From: Alphaproteobacteria bacterium | GTDB taxonomy: Bacteria > Pseudomonadota > Alphaproteobacteria > Rhizobiales > Devosiaceae | Direction: 5' to 3' | Length of the DNA: 64,000 bases | Assembly: GCA_018828145.1 (NCBI GenBank) | Contig: JAHJWO010000003.1 | Coordinates: 1-64,000, forward strand | Shown: positions 17,148 to 24,964 of the stretch, one piece after another | Numbering within the stretch: position 1 is the stretch's first letter | Layout of the letters: the number at the start of each line of letters is the position of its first letter | The notes under the pieces: model-generated | Database searches by the model: none | Seen by the model: only the letters and a program-made list of their open reading frames with translations | Told to the model about the DNA's origin: nothing | Position numbers and translations under genes: made by a program

Positions 17148-17891
17148 ATGACCCTGCTTTCCGTCAATCTCAATGCCGTCGCCCAGCTCCGCAACCGGCG
17201 CAACCTGCCCTGGCCCAGCGTGGTGGGGCTGGCCCGGGTCGTGCTCGATGCGGGCGCCAGCGGGATTACCGTACATCCGCGACCGGACGAGCGGCATATT
17301 CGCCGCACCGACGTGTTCGACCTGGCGGAACTGCTGCGCGACGACTATCCCGCAGCCGAGTTCAATATCGAGGGTTATCCGAGCGAGGACTTCTTCACGC
17401 TGGTCGAGGCGGTCAGTCCGGCGCAGGTGACGCTGGTGCCGGACGATCCGGCGCAGGCGACGTCCGACCATGGGTGGGATTTCCGCGGCAAGGGCAATTT
17501 CCTGACCTCGGTGGTGCAGCGGCTCAAGGCGCCCGGGCGGAGGATTTCGCTGTTCTGCGATCCCGATGCCGGCGTTGACGGGGTCGCGGCGGCCAAGGCG
17601 ACCGGCGCGGACCGGATCGAGCTTTATACCGGGCCCTATGGCGGCTGCTATGACGATCCCGACCGGGCCGTACGCGAGCTGGCGGCGCTGGCGCATACCG
17701 CGCAGGCCGCGCATGCGGCGGGGCTGGGCGTTAATGCCGGGCATGACCTGACGCTGGCCAACCTGCCGGCATTCCAATCGGCGGTGCCGCATGTCGACGA
17801 AGTGTCGATCGGGCATGGCATAACGGCCGATGCGCTGCTGATGGGGTTTGCCGAAGCGGTGCGGCAATACCGGGTCGTGCTGGGCAGCTAG
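17148..17891 (+). CDS. pdxJ: Pyridoxine 5'-phosphate synthase
   Basis: 247 residues. It condenses 3-amino-2-oxopropyl phosphate with deoxyxylulose phosphate to make vitamin B6. TIM-barrel markers: [14 protein letters not shown] at the N-terminus, [18 protein letters not shown] (phosphate and catalytic residues), [20 protein letters not shown], and [13 protein letters not shown]. It ends with the expected [14 protein letters not shown]. It stands alone between ilvN and a bidirectional terminator. Confidence 0.97.
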   Translation: MTLLSVNLNAVAQLRNRRNLPWPSVVGLARVVLDAGASGITVHPRPDERHIRRTDVFDLAELLRDDYPAAEFNIEGYPSEDFFTLVEAVSPAQVTLVPDDPAQATSDHGWDFRGKGNFLTSVVQRLKAPGRRISLFCDPDAGVDGVAAAKATGADRIELYTGPYGGCYDDPDRAVRELAALAHTAQAAHAAGLGVNAGHDLTLANLPAFQSAVPHVDEVSIGHGITADALLMGFAEAVRQYRVVLGS

Positions 17892-17903
17892 CGGGAGAAA
17901 GTG

Positions 17904-17938
17904 GAAGCGCTGGATCGATCCAGCGCTTCTATTGTTTT
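17904..17938 (+). terminator. Bidirectional terminator between pdxJ and the convergent gene
   Basis: Perfect 26-base palindrome (arms GAAGCGCTGGATC, 17904-17916, and its complement, 17917-17929) followed by TATTGTTTT. The T run lies on the plus side; on the minus side it partly overlaps the stop of the next gene. Confidence 0.85.
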
Positions 17939-18263
17939 AATCCGTGAAGTTGAACTGGCTGAGTTCGCAGACATTGTTGTCGGCGGAAATCACTTCGTCG
18001 CCATCTTCGAACACGGCAAGGAAATCATACTTGCAGTAGCCGCTGCCATCATCGATGTTGATCATTACGCTGCTGCCGGATGGAAGGATGTCCTTACCAA
18101 GGATATCTTCCTCCCACGACTTGCTGCCGGTGTTTGACGCATAGAATTCTATGATGTTGTAGGATGAATTGTTGTTGATCTGTACCCGACGATCGAGTGC
18201 TGCGGCCTGAACGACCCCGAATGCCAGTACGGCCAAAGCAAAAGCGGCCGATAACGTCTTCAT
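17937..18263 (-). CDS. Small secreted protein of unknown function
   Basis: 108 residues. Signal peptide at about 1-20 (LAFGVVQAAA), then a mature domain of about 85 residues starting RRVQINNNSSYNIIEFYASN, rich in Asn, Ser and acidic residues and probably all beta. Two Cys (in GYCKYDF and NNVCELS) may form a disulfide. Similar short proteins in Rhizobiales are recalled as carrying a misleading argininosuccinate lyase name; no catalytic motif is visible. The start at 18263 has AGGGA 4 bases upstream. Confidence 0.75.
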   Translation of the reverse strand: MKTLSAAFALAVLAFGVVQAAALDRRVQINNNSSYNIIEFYASNTGSKSWEEDILGKDILPSGSSVMINIDDGSGYCKYDFLAVFEDGDEVISADNNVCELSQFNFTD

Positions 18264-18576
18264 TTTTTCCCTCATTGCTTGGGATTTGTCCCCATCCAGC
18301 AATAGACATGCGGCTCAGAAGTCCGCAACGGGATTCTGGGGCAGGGCGGATTGGATCAGCAGCGTTGAACAGTGCGTTGCCGCGGTGCTCCCAAAGCCCC
18401 TCAGTCCTGGGCCAGGCAGCCCATTCAAGGCAAAAAACCTAAGCCCCACCTATGCTTACAGATTTGTGCCCTAGGCAGGTAACTGTCGCCGCACCACAGA
18501 AACGTGCCTCCTTGCGAGGATCGTTTACAGGCACATATATCGCCTCAGTTACGATTTGTTACCAAGGAGGGCTCAA
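18264..18576. other. Intergenic region, no gene seen
   Basis: Divergent spacer between the small secreted protein gene and the FMN reductase gene. Open frames here are short and lack ribosome binding sites. Probably holds both promoters; no convincing box pair could be chosen. Confidence 0.5.
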
Positions 18577-19191
18577 ATGTCCAAACTCAAGATTGCCGTC
18601 ATCATCTCGTCCACCCGCCCGACCCGCTTTGGTGAAGTCCCGGCGAAGTGGATCCTCGAAAAGGCCAATGCACGTCCGGAAATCGAGGCGGAAATTGTCG
18701 ACCTGCGCGACTTCGACCTGCCGTTCTTCGACGAAATGGCTTCGAACGCCTGGATGCCGTCGTCCAATCCCAATGCCGTCAAGTGGCAGAACAAGGTCGG
18801 CGAATTCGACGGCTTCATCTTCGTGACCGCCGAATACAACCGCGCCATCACCGGCGCGCTGAAGAACGCGCTCGATCAGGCCTATGTCGAGTGGAACAAG
18901 AAGGCGTTCGGCGCCGTCGGTTACGGTACTGTGGGTGGCGCGCGTGCAGTCGAGAACCTGCGCACGATCGGCATCGAGCTGCAGATGGTCTCGACCCGCT
19001 CGGCCGTTCACATTGCCGGCGCTGATTTCATGTCCGTGCATCCCGGCTTTGGCGGCACCAAGTCGCTGAACGACCTGGAAGCCTCGATCGGCAACTCGGC
19101 CAAGGACATGCTAGACCAGCTGATCTGGTGGGGCCATGCCACCAAGGCTGCCCGTCAGGAAGAGGCCGCAGTGGCCGAAGCCGCCGAGTAA
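18577..19191 (+). CDS. NADPH-dependent FMN reductase family protein
   Basis: 204 residues, flavodoxin-like fold. The phosphate-binding loop is IISSTRPTRFGE at the N-terminus, and VTAEYNRAITGALKNALDQ is the second FMN contact, typical of YieF/azoreductase-type quinone and chromate reductases. It reduces quinones, azo dyes or chromate with NAD(P)H; the actual substrate is unknown. AAGGAGG precedes the ATG ideally. The 310 bases before it contain no other gene. Confidence 0.9.
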   Translation: MSKLKIAVIISSTRPTRFGEVPAKWILEKANARPEIEAEIVDLRDFDLPFFDEMASNAWMPSSNPNAVKWQNKVGEFDGFIFVTAEYNRAITGALKNALDQAYVEWNKKAFGAVGYGTVGGARAVENLRTIGIELQMVSTRSAVHIAGADFMSVHPGFGGTKSLNDLEASIGNSAKDMLDQLIWWGHATKAARQEEAAVAEAAE

Positions 19192-19225
19192 AGCTCCGAA
19201 GACCTCCAAAGCTTCGTTTACCGGC

Positions 19226-19253
19226 AAGGGTCGCTCCGAAAGGGGCGGCCCTT
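19226..19253 (+). terminator. Terminator-like hairpin after the FMN reductase gene
   Basis: 12-bp stem AAGGGTCGCTCC/GGGGCGGCCCTT (two G-U pairs) with a GAAA tetraloop. The T tract is weak (GTTGGCTTT), so termination may be partial. Confidence 0.6.
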
Positions 19254-19346
19254 GTTGGCTTTGCCCATTGTGGCCGCAAGGTGTTGTGTGTGACGATTGC
19301 CGGGTGTATAGCGGCCCCCGCCTTCGACCAAGAGAGCACAAGGTTT

Positions 19347-21281
19347 ATGACGCAGACGAACCCAGCCGGCGCATCTCCCGCCGGAGTCGATGCGAGCGAC
19401 CACACCAGCCACTCACATTCCGCAAAAGACCTGCCCCTGCTGATCATGGGCGCCATCGGCGTGGTCTATGGCGACATTGGTACGAGCCCGATCTACGCTT
19501 TCCGGCAGGCCATGCAGGTCCGCCCGGGCGCAGCGGCAACGAGCTCCGAAGTGCTGGGACTGCTGTCGCTGATCGTCTGGGCCCTGACCCTGACGGTTGC
19601 TGTCAAATATGTGTTCTTCGTCACCCGCGCCGACAATAATGGCGAAGGTGGCACGCTCTCGCTCATGGCGCTGGCGCGCAAGACCTTCACCAATCCACCG
19701 ATCTGGATCACCGTGCTTGGCGTGATCGGGGCGGCCATGTTCTTTGGCGATGCCATCATCACGCCTGCCATCTCGGTGCTATCGGCGGTCGAAGGCGTGC
19801 AACTGGTGACGCCGGGCATGGCGCGCTGGGTGGTGCCGATCACCCTGGTGATTATCCTGGGCATCTTCTTCGTGCAGCGCTTCGGCACGGCCAAGGTATC
19901 GATCGTCTTCGGACCGATCACCGCCATCTGGTTCCTGGTCCTGGGGTTTTCGGGCCTCGTCCACATCATCGACTATCCGGCCGTGCTGTGGGCGCTCAAT
20001 CCCTATCTGGGCATCGAGTTTCTGGTGACGCATTTCGGCATCGCCTTCGTGGTGGTCGGCGCCATCTTCCTCGCAGTGACGGGCGCTGAAGCGCTCTATG
20101 TCGATCTCGGCCATTTCGGCCGCAAGCCGATCGTGCTGGCCTGGTTCGGCCTGGTCTTTCCATGCCTCTTGCTCAACTATTTCGGGCAGGGCGCCTTCGT
20201 GCTGGAAGTGGGCGTGCACAACGTACAGAGCCCGTTCTTCGAAATGCAGCCGGAATGGGCGCTGCTGCCGTTTGTCGGCCTCGCCACCATGGCGACCATC
20301 ATCGCCAGCCAGGCGGTTATTTCAGGCACCTATAGCCTCACCCAGCAGGCCATCGCGCTCAACATGCTGCCGCGCATGGTGGTGGAGCATACGTCCGAGA
20401 CCCAGAGCGGCCAGGTCTACATGCCGCAGATCAACACCATGCTCATGCTAGGCGTGCTGGTCCTGGTGGTCTCCTTCGGCAGTTCAGAAGCGCTTTCAAA
20501 CGCCTATGGCATTGCCGTCTCGGGCGTGATGATCGTTACCCTGTCGCTGCTGGTCGTGGTGATGTGGCGCAACTGGAAGTGGCATCCGGCCGCGGTCATC
20601 GCCTTCGGGCTCATGTTCCTGTTGATCGACGGCGGCTTCTTTGCGGCCAATGTGGCCAAGCTGTTCCAGGGCGGATGGGTGCCGGCCGCGGTTGCGCTGG
20701 TGGTATCCCTGATCATGTGGAGCTGGATGGCTGGCCGGCGCCGGCTTGCCGAAAAGACCCGTCGCGACGAGGTGCCACTGCAGTTCCTCGTCGACAACCT
20801 GGCCAAGAAAAAGCCCATGCTGGTTCCCGGTACGGCTGTGTTCCTCACCAGCGACATCGAGGGCGCGCCGACGGCACTGCTGCACAGTCTCAAGCACTAC
20901 AAGGTGCTGCATGAGCAGAATGTGATCCTGACCGTCCGCACCTCGGCCTCGCCGCGCGTGCCGGACGACGAGAAGGTCACCATCGATGCCTATAACGAGC
21001 TGTTCAGCCGGGTGGTCGTGACCTTCGGCTATATGGAGAGCCCCAATATTCCCAAGGCGCTGGTGCTGGCCCGCAAGCTGGGCTGGAAGTTCGACATCAT
21101 GTCGACCTCATTCTTCCTGTCGCGGCGCTCATTGAAGCCGGGCCCCAAAGCGGGCAGCCCGCTGCGCTACTGGCAGGACCGGCTGTTTACCCGGCTCGCC
21201 AAGAATGCCAGCGACGCGACGGAGTATTTCCACATTCCGACCGGCCGCGTCGTGGAAATCGGGACGCAGGTGGTGCTTTGA
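19347..21281 (+). CDS. kup: Kup/Trk-type potassium uptake protein
   Basis: 644 residues, 12 membrane helices in the first 450 and a soluble C-terminal domain, the layout of KUP/HAK/KT transporters that import K+ with H+. Signature GAIGVVYGDIGTSPIYAFRQ in the first helix holds the conserved Asp of ion binding, followed by GGTLSLMAL and FFGDAIITPAISVLSA. The first 30 residues are polar and His/Ser-rich. The ATG at 19347 is used because the frame upstream overlaps the terminator hairpin at 19226. Confidence 0.95.
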   Translation: MTQTNPAGASPAGVDASDHTSHSHSAKDLPLLIMGAIGVVYGDIGTSPIYAFRQAMQVRPGAAATSSEVLGLLSLIVWALTLTVAVKYVFFVTRADNNGEGGTLSLMALARKTFTNPPIWITVLGVIGAAMFFGDAIITPAISVLSAVEGVQLVTPGMARWVVPITLVIILGIFFVQRFGTAKVSIVFGPITAIWFLVLGFSGLVHIIDYPAVLWALNPYLGIEFLVTHFGIAFVVVGAIFLAVTGAEALYVDLGHFGRKPIVLAWFGLVFPCLLLNYFGQGAFVLEVGVHNVQSPFFEMQPEWALLPFVGLATMATIIASQAVISGTYSLTQQAIALNMLPRMVVEHTSETQSGQVYMPQINTMLMLGVLVLVVSFGSSEALSNAYGIAVSGVMIVTLSLLVVVMWRNWKWHPAAVIAFGLMFLLIDGGFFAANVAKLFQGGWVPAAVALVVSLIMWSWMAGRRRLAEKTRRDEVPLQFLVDNLAKKKPMLVPGTAVFLTSDIEGAPTALLHSLKHYKVLHEQNVILTVRTSASPRVPDDEKVTIDAYNELFSRVVVTFGYMESPNIPKALVLARKLGWKFDIMSTSFFLSRRSLKPGPKAGSPLRYWQDRLFTRLAKNASDATEYFHIPTGRVVEIGTQVVL

Positions 21282-21316
21282 CCGCCACTCGACCATAGGT
21301 CTCGTGGCCTTTTCTC

Positions 21317-21339
21317 AAATCGCTCCACTGGAGCGATTT
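21317..21339 (+). repeat. Palindrome between kup and the convergent gene
   Basis: Arms AAATCGCTCCA and TGGAGCGATTT around a single central base. It may act as a bidirectional terminator or be one copy of a dispersed short palindromic repeat; similar elements are recalled from other Hyphomicrobiales but no second copy was seen in this window. Confidence 0.6.
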
Positions 21340-21361
21340 GCCCCTTGGGGTCGCGGCGAAG

Positions 21362-21790
21362 CTACTTCACCATGTCGGGGCAGACATAGGGCACCTCGGC
21401 GGTCACGAAGCGCTGCTCCAGAACATCGCTGCCGAGCTTCAGGCTGAGCACCAGCTCGGTGGGGCTGAGGCTGGTGATGTCGGCATTGATGGTCATGCCA
21501 TCCTCGTCCCAGCTGATAGCGCTGTCCGAGACCTGCTGCCACTTCGAGAGCCGGTAGGTTTCCCAGCAGCTGTCGCTGACCAGCGTGCCATCGCCGAGAA
21601 AGATCTGCATGGGGCCCGGCTGGTCCGGATCGGCATCGGCGCGGATCCAGACCTTGTTGAGCAGCGGATTTGCCGTCTCGTCGCCCGCTTCGGCTGCGTC
21701 GGTGGCTTCCTGCGCATTGGCGGGCAGGGTGACGCAGGTGCCGACGCCCCAAACACTCATGAGGGCGAGGATTGCGGCCTTGGTATCCAT
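21362..21790 (-). CDS. Small secreted protein of unknown function
   Basis: 142 residues with a signal peptide (cleavage probably after LPANA, residue 26) and an acidic linker. The mature core has WIRADADPDQPGPMQIFLGD, then SDSCWETYRLSKWQ and a C-terminal VPYVCPD, giving two Cys that may pair. The pattern of a short beta sheet around a G-x-L-V-S-x-S-C-W motif resembles META/HslJ-like or lipocalin-like small domains, but this is only an impression. AGGGAG precedes the ATG. It stands alone. Confidence 0.72.
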   Translation of the reverse strand: MDTKAAILALMSVWGVGTCVTLPANAQEATDAAEAGDETANPLLNKVWIRADADPDQPGPMQIFLGDGTLVSDSCWETYRLSKWQQVSDSAISWDEDGMTINADITSLSPTELVLSLKLGSDVLEQRFVTAEVPYVCPDMVK

Positions 21791-21909
21791 GAAACGACTC
21801 CCTGTTCACCGCTCATCTGGTGACTCTTTAAAGATGCGCAAGAGTGGGGGAGCAATCGCGGCAAATTTGCGTTGCCGCGAAGGTGTTTCGGGGAAGTTGC
21901 GTTACCGAT

Positions 21910-23043
21910 TTATGACGCTGCGTAGCCCCGCAGGCCCAGCGAGCGGTCGCGGCTGGCCACCCGGTCGGTCTGGACCGGCCAGAGGTCATAATCGGTGCCG
22001 CCCAGTTCGTGATAGGCATGTACGGCCCAGTTGGGGTCGTCCAGCGCGCCACGGGCCAGGGCGATGAAATCGGCCTCGCCATTGGCCAGGATGGCCTCGG
22101 CGCCGTGGATGTCGCCCAATAGGCCAACGGCCATGGTGGGGATATCGGCGCCGTCGCGCACGGCCTTGGCAAAGGGGACCTGATAGTTCGAGACGGCGTT
22201 GATCTTGGCGCCGTCAAAGCCGCCGCTCGAACAATCGATGGCGTCCACGCCCAGCGCCTTGAGCTCACGCGACAGCACGACGCTGTCTTCCACCTGCCAG
22301 CCATCGGGATGCCAGTCGCTGACCGAGAGGCGCACCAGCAGCGGCTTTTCGGCCGGCCAGACGGCGCGGACGGCGGCGGTGATCTCGAGCACCAGACGCA
22401 TGCGGTTCTCGCGGCTGCCGCCATATTGATCGGTGCGGTGATTGGCCAGCGGCGACAGGAACTGGTTGAGCAGGTAGCCGTGGGCAGCGTGGATTTCAAC
22501 CGTATCGAAGCCGGCGGCGTCGGCGCGTTTCGCCGCGGCGACGAAGGCCTCGATCAGGGCGGCAATGCCGGCGGCATCAAGCGCGGTGGGGGTCTGGAAG
22601 CTGTCATCGCTGGGCGAGTGGGCAATGGGGCTGGGCGCGACCGGGGTCCAGTGCTGGTAGCCAACCGCGGCCTTCTCGGCCTCGGACATCCTAGCGGTGT
22701 CGTTCCAGGAAACCGGAGTTGACGCCTTGCGGCCGGCATGGGCCAGCTGGATGCCGGCGGCGGCGCCCTGGGCGTGCAGGAAATCGACGATGCGGGCGAG
22801 GGGGGCGATATGTTCGTCCTTCCACAGGCCCAGATCGGCATAGGAAATGCGGCCCTCGGCGGTAACGCCGGTGGCTTCGAGGATCACCAGGCCAAAGCCG
22901 CCAATGGCAAAGCGCCCGAGATGGACCAGATGCCAGTCATTGGCGAAGCCGTCCTGCGCCGAATACTGGCACATGGGGGCGACGACCGCGCGGTTGCGCA
23001 GGGTCAGGCCGCGCAGGGTGGTCGGGGTAAACAGCTTGGACAT
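21910..23043 (-). CDS. NADH:flavin oxidoreductase, old yellow enzyme family (YqjM-like)
   Basis: 377 residues, TIM barrel binding FMN. Motifs: RNRAVVAPMCQYSAQDGFANDWH (the Cys of the YqjM/NamA class), GIQLAHAGRKAS (substrate-binding His), HAAHGYLLNQFLSPLANHRTDQYGGSRENRMRLVLEI and a C-terminal Arg-containing loop. Enzymes of this class reduce activated C=C bonds with NADPH. The physiological substrate is unknown. It is divergent from the hydrolase gene at 23233. Confidence 0.94.
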   Translation of the reverse strand: MSKLFTPTTLRGLTLRNRAVVAPMCQYSAQDGFANDWHLVHLGRFAIGGFGLVILEATGVTAEGRISYADLGLWKDEHIAPLARIVDFLHAQGAAAGIQLAHAGRKASTPVSWNDTARMSEAEKAAVGYQHWTPVAPSPIAHSPSDDSFQTPTALDAAGIAALIEAFVAAAKRADAAGFDTVEIHAAHGYLLNQFLSPLANHRTDQYGGSRENRMRLVLEITAAVRAVWPAEKPLLVRLSVSDWHPDGWQVEDSVVLSRELKALGVDAIDCSSGGFDGAKINAVSNYQVPFAKAVRDGADIPTMAVGLLGDIHGAEAILANGEADFIALARGALDDPNWAVHAYHELGGTDYDLWPVQTDRVASRDRSLGLRGYAAS

Positions 23044-23232
23044 GAAATACTCTTGTCGTTATTCGGCGGGAAGATTGGCGCATAGATGCATCCTTCGCGC
23101 TCTATCGGCAAGTGCCGATGATTAAACACTGTGTTGCGGTTGGCACATGTCGCGCGATTGTGAGCCTGGTCGCGGCGCCTTTTCCAAGATGACGGCAGAG
23201 TCTAGGGTCGTGCGACTTCAAAGGATTCGCAC

Positions 23233-24123
23233 ATGTCCCTGACCCGCCAGCGCTTTCGCGAACTGATCGGCCTCGCCGAACCCGAGGTGGCGCTGGTGTC
23301 GCGCCGCGCCGAACCGGCAGGCGACCATGTGGTCGAGCATCTGGTGCTGCAGCTGGGTGAGGTCGCGGTGCGCGGCATTCTCACCCGCCCCACCGACCCT
23401 GCGGGCCGCCTGCCGGCGATCCTTTATGGCCACTCGCATGGCGGCGGCTATGCCATCGGCGCGCGGGAACTGCTGGACGGAAGGGAATATCTCGTCGACC
23501 CGCTGGGGCCGGCCTTTGCCCGGGCGGGCTATGTGACGCTGTGCATCGACATGCCGGTATTCGGCGAGCGCGCCACGGTCTCCGAGAGCGCCGCAACCAA
23601 GGCGCTGCTGTGGCATGGCCAGTCCCTGTTCGGGCAGATGCTGTCCGACCATGCGGCGGCGCTGACTTATCTCTGCAGTCGCGATGATGTGGACCCGGCG
23701 CGCATCGGCGCCTTCGGCATTTCGATGGGCTGCGTGCTCAGCTACTGGCTGGCCGCCATGGATGAGCGCATTGCGGCAGTGGCCCATCTTTGCTGCTTCG
23801 CCGATTTCCGCACCATGATCGAGCTGGGAGCGCATGACGGGCATGGCATCTACCTGACGGTGCCGGGCCTGCTCAGGGAGGCCGACGGGGGCAGCATTGC
23901 CGCCCTTGTCGCCCCGCGTCCGCAACTGGTGTGCATCGGGGAGGCGGACAGCCTGACGCCGCCTTCCGCGGTGGCGCGGGCCTGGGCCGAACTGGAACCC
24001 GCCTATGACGGGGCAGGGGCGCTTCTGCAACTGGTGAGCGAACCCGGCATCGGCCATCGCGAAACGCCGCGCATGCGTGAAGCCACGCTGGCATTTTTCG
24101 CCACCCATCTGGCGGGCGCCTGA
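23233..24123 (+). CDS. Alpha/beta hydrolase, dienelactone hydrolase or acetyl-xylan-esterase type
   Basis: 296 residues. Nucleophile elbow GISMG (near residue 162), acid Asp in GEADSLTP, and His in GIGHRETP form the expected triad. The oxyanion-side motif GHSHGGGYAIG follows the first strands. It probably hydrolyses an ester, but neither the substrate nor the pathway can be told from the context. It starts at ATG 23233 with AAAGGAT upstream and is divergent from the flavin oxidoreductase. Confidence 0.87.
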   Translation: MSLTRQRFRELIGLAEPEVALVSRRAEPAGDHVVEHLVLQLGEVAVRGILTRPTDPAGRLPAILYGHSHGGGYAIGARELLDGREYLVDPLGPAFARAGYVTLCIDMPVFGERATVSESAATKALLWHGQSLFGQMLSDHAAALTYLCSRDDVDPARIGAFGISMGCVLSYWLAAMDERIAAVAHLCCFADFRTMIELGAHDGHGIYLTVPGLLREADGGSIAALVAPRPQLVCIGEADSLTPPSAVARAWAELEPAYDGAGALLQLVSEPGIGHRETPRMREATLAFFATHLAGA

Positions 24124-24460
24124 CCCGGGGGCAAGCTGCCGCAGGCCCGACTGCGGATCATTAGGATTGTTGGGAGCCGGGTAAGCATCCCTTGATACGA
24201 TGCGCGTAACGTTGGCCTGCTCGGAATCCGAACCACGGCCGCCAAGGCCATCCGAGCGCCGCGATGAGCCCCAGAGGTGAATGCGCTGCGACGGTCGCCA
24301 TGCAATGGGCGACGCCGCTCTTCAGGTCCAGAAGGTCCAGGCAAAATAGCTGAGCAAGCAATGGCTCAGTTGATTTCCACACGCTTGAAATTCTTATGGT
24401 TCGGATTCATGACTTATTCGTCGGTCCCAGTGTAACATATTGAACCATATGGAGAAGAAT
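24124..24460. other. Intergenic region of 337 bases, no gene seen
   Basis: No open frame with a ribosome binding site and no riboswitch motif recognised. A weak promoter (TTGAAA near 24385 with a 17-base spacer to CATGAC) could serve the gene at 24461. AT content rises towards 24460, unlike the surrounding GC-rich genes. Confidence 0.45.
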
Positions 24461-24946
24461 ATGAGTACAACTCTACGCGCAATGGCCTTGGGACTTGCTC
24501 TGTTCCTTGTGCCGGGCCTGGCCCAGGCACAGTCCGAGCCCGTTATCCTGACCATTGACGGCGCCATCTCTGGCGGCGTGCCGGTGGACATGACGCGCAC
24601 CCAGCTCGAAGCGCTCGGGTCGGCGTCGGTCGTCACGAGCACGCCCTGGCATGAAGGCGCCCCGCAGTTCGAGGGCGTACCCATGAGCGCCTTGCTCGAG
24701 CATGTGGGTGCGACCGGCGAAGTGGCCGAGGTGCTGGCCCTCAACGATTACCGCACCACCATCCCGGTCAGCGACTTCATGGACTACCCGGTCATCCTGG
24801 CGCTCAAGCAGGATGGGGAATACATGTCGGTACGCAACAAAGGTCCCCTGTTCATCATTTATCCATTCGATGATTTCGATGAATTGCAGGCCGATATCTA
24901 TTATTCTCGCTCGGCTTGGCAGGTTCGGCGTATTACCATCAAGTAA
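24461..24946 (+). CDS. Small periplasmic protein with a sulfite-oxidase-like (molybdopterin) fold
   Basis: 161 residues. Signal peptide to about residue 24 (LVPGLAQAQ). The mature part resembles the small stand-alone members of the oxidoreductase molybdopterin-binding family: TIDGAISG, F-x-G-V-P-M-S-A-L-L-E-H-V-G, NDYRTTIPVSDFMDYPVILALKQDG, and KGPLFIIYPFDD. It has no Cys, so it lacks the residue that ligates molybdenum in true sulfite oxidases, and it is more likely a binding or sensing domain. GGAG lies 6 bases before the ATG at 24461; the ATG at 24449 is less well placed. The GGDEF-EAL gene follows after 18 bases. Confidence 0.75.
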   Translation: MSTTLRAMALGLALFLVPGLAQAQSEPVILTIDGAISGGVPVDMTRTQLEALGSASVVTSTPWHEGAPQFEGVPMSALLEHVGATGEVAEVLALNDYRTTIPVSDFMDYPVILALKQDGEYMSVRNKGPLFIIYPFDDFDELQADIYYSRSAWQVRRITIK

Positions 24947-24964
24947 TTCGAAAGCTGGCCATCC

